The notes beneath the pieces were generated by a model, which did not search any database, was not told the DNA's origin, and was given only the letters and a program-made list of their open reading frames with translations. From NCBI GenBank assembly GCA_001247695.2, contig LGRX02035325.1, positions 1 to 52,610 on the forward strand: 52,610 bases of DNA, written 5' to 3'. Within the stretch, counting starts at the first letter, position 1. Each line of letters opens with the position of its first letter. A program made the translations under genes and the position numbers. Of the stretch, positions 50,201 to 52,610 are shown piece after piece. This DNA is from Cymbomonas tetramitiformis. Its lineage: Eukaryota > Chlorophyta > Pyramimonadophyceae > Pyramimonadales > Pyramimonadaceae.

Positions 50201-52610
50201 ATATACCTTCACCACTTCGATATCCCTGGTTGATCCAGGCCGTTGCATCGAGGGGAGCCGGAGGATCCATGGCGTTGAATTGTAGAGAAAACAAAGCCGG
50301 CTAGATGTCATACATGAGTAAAATACTTGACGAAATTTCCAAGTAACAAGAACATAATACCTCCAAGAAGCGAGCAGCAGGCCGCATCTTTGCAGCTGCT
50401 GAAGGTTTATCATGGGAAGACTGTGTCGCCCTCCACACTCAAGTCCGCGCCGACATTCCCAGACGTCCTCTCCCAGTCCCCCAAGCCTCAGCGCCACATT
50501 TGTCTCCCCAGCCGCCGTGGCCCATCTCAGATCCATCTTTTCGGGGAGGCCAATCACAAACAAGCAACTGTTCAGAACCAGCAGATGTCTCGCACTCACC
50601 AGAACACCCATCCCGGTCAGTCAAGGTTGGTGATGCCGATGACATGAAGGCTGCGCGCTGAGAGGCCGCAGTTTGTATAACGTCAGCTCTCAGCATGAAA
50701 TGCAGCACTCATTGTGGCATGCGTGGAGGGCTTTGACAGGCGGAGTTCAAGCATACCGTGGAAAAGCTTTTCCAGGAGCAGAAACGTCACACTCGCTTCG
50801 AGGCACGCCATACACATGGAGCAGATGCATGCACCCTCAGGACGGTGTGGAGGGCGATGCGCCGGAGCTCGAGGGCCCTAGTACGCGGGGCACGCTGGCT
50901 GGCAAAAGCGCACCCGCTGACCGCCATCGTTCTAGTCGGCCCCACTCAGCCCTTCTCGCGGTCTGAGCGCATCCTGGTGCAGGCCAACACGTACATCCTC
51001 ATGCTCACCATCACTGTCTGGTTTTATTATTCCAAGGCGGTGAGCTGTTGTCGGGGCTTGCGCCTGCACCTGGACTGCCCAAAGTCCTCCGATGTCTACA
51101 GCCCCTGCCTCGGCTTTAATTACTGTCATGCCCTTGCGGATGGAGGTTAGTGCTCCCTGCACATCTCACTCCGCCCGCCAGACCTTCGCAAAGCACGCCA
51201 ATCAAGGAATGTGTGTACTACCAGCCCAGGGATCCCCTCGCAAGCCAATCACGGAATGTGTGTACTACCAGTCCAGGGATCCCCTCGCAAGCCAATCGCG
51301 GAATGTGTGTACTACCAGTCCAGGGATCCCCTCACATACCCATCCCCCCATTCCATTTTTCGCGGGCTGGCCAGCGTGCGATGGCCTAAAGAGAACGATG
51401 CTTACATGGGAAGCTTCAGCAGGATTTACATCCCAAGAGATGATTCGAAGGGAGGTCTACCATACACTCGCCTTGTAGCAGGTGCCATTGCGGTTGCCGT
51501 CTGATTCGTGACATGACATGTGACAGGTGAATGCGGGGGAGGATTGAGCTCCACGTGACATGACAGGTGACAGGTGAATGCGGGGGAGGATTGAGCCCAC
51601 GTGACATGACATGTGACACAAATGTATGGGGGAGGATTGAGCTCCACGTGACATGACAGGTGACAGGTGACTGCGGGGGAGGATTGAGCTCCACGTGACA
51701 TGACATGTGACAAGGGAATGCGGGGGATGGTTGAGCTCCTCTCAGATCTACCCATCGAGCTGAGAGCTTATGACTTCGAATGCACTGAATTCCCGTCGGG
51801 CACTTACACCGGTGCGTAACATATTTCTTCTGCTTTGCCTCGGGCACTTACACTGATGCGTAACAAGTTTTTTCTGCTTTGCCTCGGGCACTTACACTGG
51901 TGCGGAACAAGTTTCTTCTGCTTTGCCTCGGGTATTTACACTGCTGCGTAACGAGCTTCTTCTGCTTTGCCATGGGTGCATTCTGTGGTGGGATACAAGG
52001 CACACGCAACCACACCCTCGCAGCAGCTGTGCCCATTTTGGTTTGATCGGCTGCGCCACGGTGTCGAAGGATGGACACCGTGGTGTGCCGATGTCTCTGT
52101 TGACACAGTTCAGGGTTGCTGCTACCGCACAGCAAAGGGGGTTGAATGGTTGAGATGGGGAAAGGAGAGATGGCGAGAAACAGACCGGGTCTTCGTCATC
52201 GCTATGATCATTGGCATTCTGATGCCCTCTACCCTCATCCTATCACAGCTCTTCATCATGGCGTCCAGCGCTGGCATACCCGAGCACTTGGGCCACCAGG
52301 TGCAGCCTCCTTGTGGCCCGGGTGTTGCATCTCATGTTGTCACGCGTTCACGGCTTTGCCTGAAACCCTCCACACGGCATCTGCAGCCTCGGGGGGTCGG
52401 AAGAAATCACACTGGCATGGGATCGGGTCAACTGGCCGGCTTCCAGCTCACAGGGTGTTGCCATCGTGTGCTATGACCCCTGGACAGTGAGCTCACAAGG
52501 CGTTACCATCGTGTGCTATGACCCCTGGACAGTGAGCTCACAAGGCGTTACCATCGTGTGCTATGACCCCTTGATAGTGAGCTCACAAGGCGTTGCCATC
52601 GTGTGCTATG
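40123..52610 (+). CDS. polycystin-1-like gene, multi-exon, 3' end beyond window
   Basis: Exons chain in phase as follows: 40123-41267 (with assembly gap), 41714-43311, 43656 to about 46668, about 47100-47957, 48289-48731, 49380-49875, 50740-51145, 52109-52299. Domain order is Pro-rich linkers with two beta-rich repeats, EGF-like Cys segment, REJ-like region, GAIN helices and GPS, one membrane span, a long cytosolic loop, then polycystin-type spans. This is the plan of polycystin-1/REJ proteins, which sit in cilia and plasma membrane and pair with TRPP channels. GPS self-cleavage would split ectodomain from membrane part. The 46668-47100 join is a guess, and one base is out of frame near 44631. 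Upstream Cys-rich exons at 31199 and 38659 may belong to it. Confidence 0.75.
40167..40977. other. assembly gap (811 N)
   Basis: A run of N inside the Pro-rich exon. Both sides are CCACC/CCTCC-rich, so the gap probably hides a repetitive Ser/Pro-coding stretch. Confidence 1.
41714..43311 (+). CDS. ectodomain exon: Pro/Thr-rich stalk, second beta-rich domain, EGF-like segment
   Basis: Starts at an ATATGCAG acceptor (phase 1) and ends at CCCAG|GTGGGG (phase 0). It contains, in order: the end of the first beta-rich domain; SPPLPNHPPPP; a long PT-rich mucin-like stalk (PTTSPTAFPTGSPTGTPTS); PPPPPAPPPPPSPPPP; the second domain (TITDQGSGPISLYWTG to CEMTLCGFAVG); another Pro linker; and six 11-residue repeats. 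Last comes a Cys-rich EGF-like segment, CPPGYSGAGSTACVDMDGC, ending CPEGYYGNGTDCTLC. The stalk looks like an O-glycosylated, hydroxyproline-rich extracellular spacer. Confidence 0.75.
42694..42891 (+). repeat. coding 33-bp tandem repeat, six units
   Basis: Each unit encodes GMSPTAAPAVT or GVSPTAAPAVT, three of each. The 33-bp period preserves the frame, so copy-number change would only alter stalk length. Confidence 0.95.
43656..46788 (+). CDS. REJ-like region, GAIN/GPS and first membrane span
   Basis: Begins after a GGCGCAG acceptor (GLQFWWDGVTSGGDVL). REJ-type features follow: LPVELDAEGSYDPDD, AFAWTCTRTD, APDSAYTFTLTATDANGAAW and FAVVGSGWQDDDAED. Near 44631 the frame must change by one base (GAGGGT run) to continue as LLWYQLRYKVV. 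A helical GAIN-like region leads to a GPS: CWWDWRAGEAGAFRGDGC and CLCTHLTDFA, with cleavage expected between Leu and Thr. An earlier half-GPS (CVFWD...YSSAGC) lies about 110 residues upstream. One span follows (LLGVLSFLILGAFLLFLF). The frame is open to the stop at 46788, but splicing at about 46668 (ATG|GTGACG) is needed if it joins the next exon. Confidence 0.78.
47100..47957 (+). CDS. cytosolic linker exon with poly-Thr tract
   Basis: Open frame from about 47043. An acceptor at 47099 (GTTCAG) would open in phase 0. A donor after TCTCAG at 47957 joins the exon at 48289 in phase. It encodes a basic start (ERKRVRKAARKQ), a Ser/Pro-rich disordered region, and a run of about 22 Thr. There is no domain. 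Start uncertain. Confidence 0.5.
47685..47750 (+). repeat. (ACC)n microsatellite coding poly-Thr
   Basis: About 22 ACC triplets, with one CCA/ACA interruption, within the linker exon. In another frame it would give poly-His. Confidence 0.95.
48289..48731 (+). CDS. polycystin-like exon, cytosolic helical part
   Basis: The acceptor GGGCACAG opens VLFKALQINTLRLQLC in phase 0; the donor GAATG|GTGCGT ends in phase 2 and joins 49380 to make a Trp codon. It encodes a helical, charged region (IPLEYLEEQARREFHDGAQR; VERMLGTAMVQAYLC). No named domain. Confidence 0.68.
49380..49875 (+). CDS. polycystin-like exon, Trp-rich helical domain
   Basis: Joined in phase to the exon before and, through QWE|GTGCAC, to the one after. 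It encodes WYVSIFKVLITNIRRHGWYQ, MWNLIFLQRVDGSFELSQQL, then LPYTWTENPDDPEEQ. A DGSFELS core in a helical bundle is familiar from large multidomain proteins, but I cannot name the family with confidence. Confidence 0.68.
50740..51145 (+). CDS. polycystin-like exon with channel-region membrane span
   Basis: The acceptor TTTGACAG opens AEFKHTVEKLFQEQ in phase 0. HPLTAIVLVGPTQPFSRSER precedes a hydrophobic span (ILVQANTYILMLTITVWFYY). The SRSER plus span resembles the segment of polycystin-1 proteins before their extracellular loop. A Cys-containing loop (LDCPKSSDVYSPCLGFNYC) follows. Ends in phase 1 at GGAG|GTTAGT. Confidence 0.7.
51195..51345. repeat. intronic minisatellite, about 46 bp, 3 units
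   Basis: GAATGTGTGTACTACCAG plus GGGATCCCCTC repeated three times, just after the exon ending at 51145. Confidence 0.9.
51509..51735. repeat. intronic minisatellite, about 47 bp, 5 units
   Basis: GACATGACAGGTGACAGGTG and GGGGGAGGATTGAGCTCCAC units, with small length changes. Confidence 0.92.
51795..51975. repeat. intronic minisatellite, 44 bp, 4 units
   Basis: CGGGCACTTACACTGATGCG with TTCTGCTTTGCCT units. It lies between the previous array and the acceptor of the last exon. Confidence 0.92.
52109..52299 (+). CDS. polycystin-like exon, next membrane span
   Basis: The acceptor TTGACACAG supplies two bases that complete the Val codon begun at 51145, in phase. The exon encodes QGCCYRTAKGVEWLRWGKER, a charged ETDR and a strong span (VFVIAMIIGILMPSTLILSQ). 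It ends HLGHQ|GTGCAG in phase 0. The rest of the channel lies beyond the window. Confidence 0.66.
52450..52610. repeat. 45-bp minisatellite running off the window
   Basis: CATCGTGTGCTATGACCCCT and AGTGAGCTCACAAGGCGTT units with a 45-bp period, at least three and a half copies, in the next intron. Confidence 0.93.

Overview
This is a nuclear window from a eukaryote with a large, repeat-rich genome. The two recognisable host genes are split by GT-AG introns, and exons join in phase across them. Long Ser/Pro-rich linkers (SPPPP type) recall hydroxyproline-rich glycoproteins of green algae. With a REJ/GPS polycystin-like protein, a Patched-type protein and DIRS-order retroelements, this suggests a flagellate green (prasinophyte-like) alga. 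I cannot name the species from sequence alone.

Layout. 1-3150: an 89-bp satellite (about 29 units, two CACGTG motifs each), then a 36-bp satellite. 3656-3915: a TA-flanked MITE. 4113-8579 (+): the last nine exons of a Patched/NPC1-like (RND) membrane protein; they splice in phase to a stop codon. 9746-9957: a second MITE. 10300-11559 (-): a gag-like retroelement relic with an in-frame stop. About 12.6-28.2 kb is visibly more AT-rich. It holds a decayed acidic ORF, a PIF1-type helicase C-terminal region, a roughly 560-bp near-perfect palindrome and an unrecognised ORF. That ORF is cut in two by a young LTR retrotransposon (18753-22575), which is itself invaded by a 1365-bp element with 92-bp terminal inverted repeats. 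A 178-bp satellite and a third MITE follow.

28-40 kb is a field of minisatellites (39, 49, about 83 and 94 bp) around duplicated small phase-1 exons. A nearly intact, minus-strand DIRS-order retroelement (33665-38049) sits inside one 94-bp array. It has split direct repeats arranged A1-ORFs-B1-A2-B2, a reverse transcriptase/RNase H ORF with a methyltransferase-like tail in the -1 frame, and a tyrosine recombinase preceded by a Tudor-like domain.

From about 40.1 kb to the end (+) lies a polycystin-1-like gene: Pro-rich linkers with two copies of a beta-rich domain, an EGF-like segment, REJ-like region, GAIN/GPS, a first membrane span, a long cytosolic loop, and the first exons of the channel region. 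It runs off the window. The Cys-rich modules at 31.2 and 38.7 kb are compatible in phase and may be upstream exons of it. Several introns carry their own minisatellite. No CRISPR array, rRNA or convincing tRNA gene was seen. All calls are by eye, without database searches.
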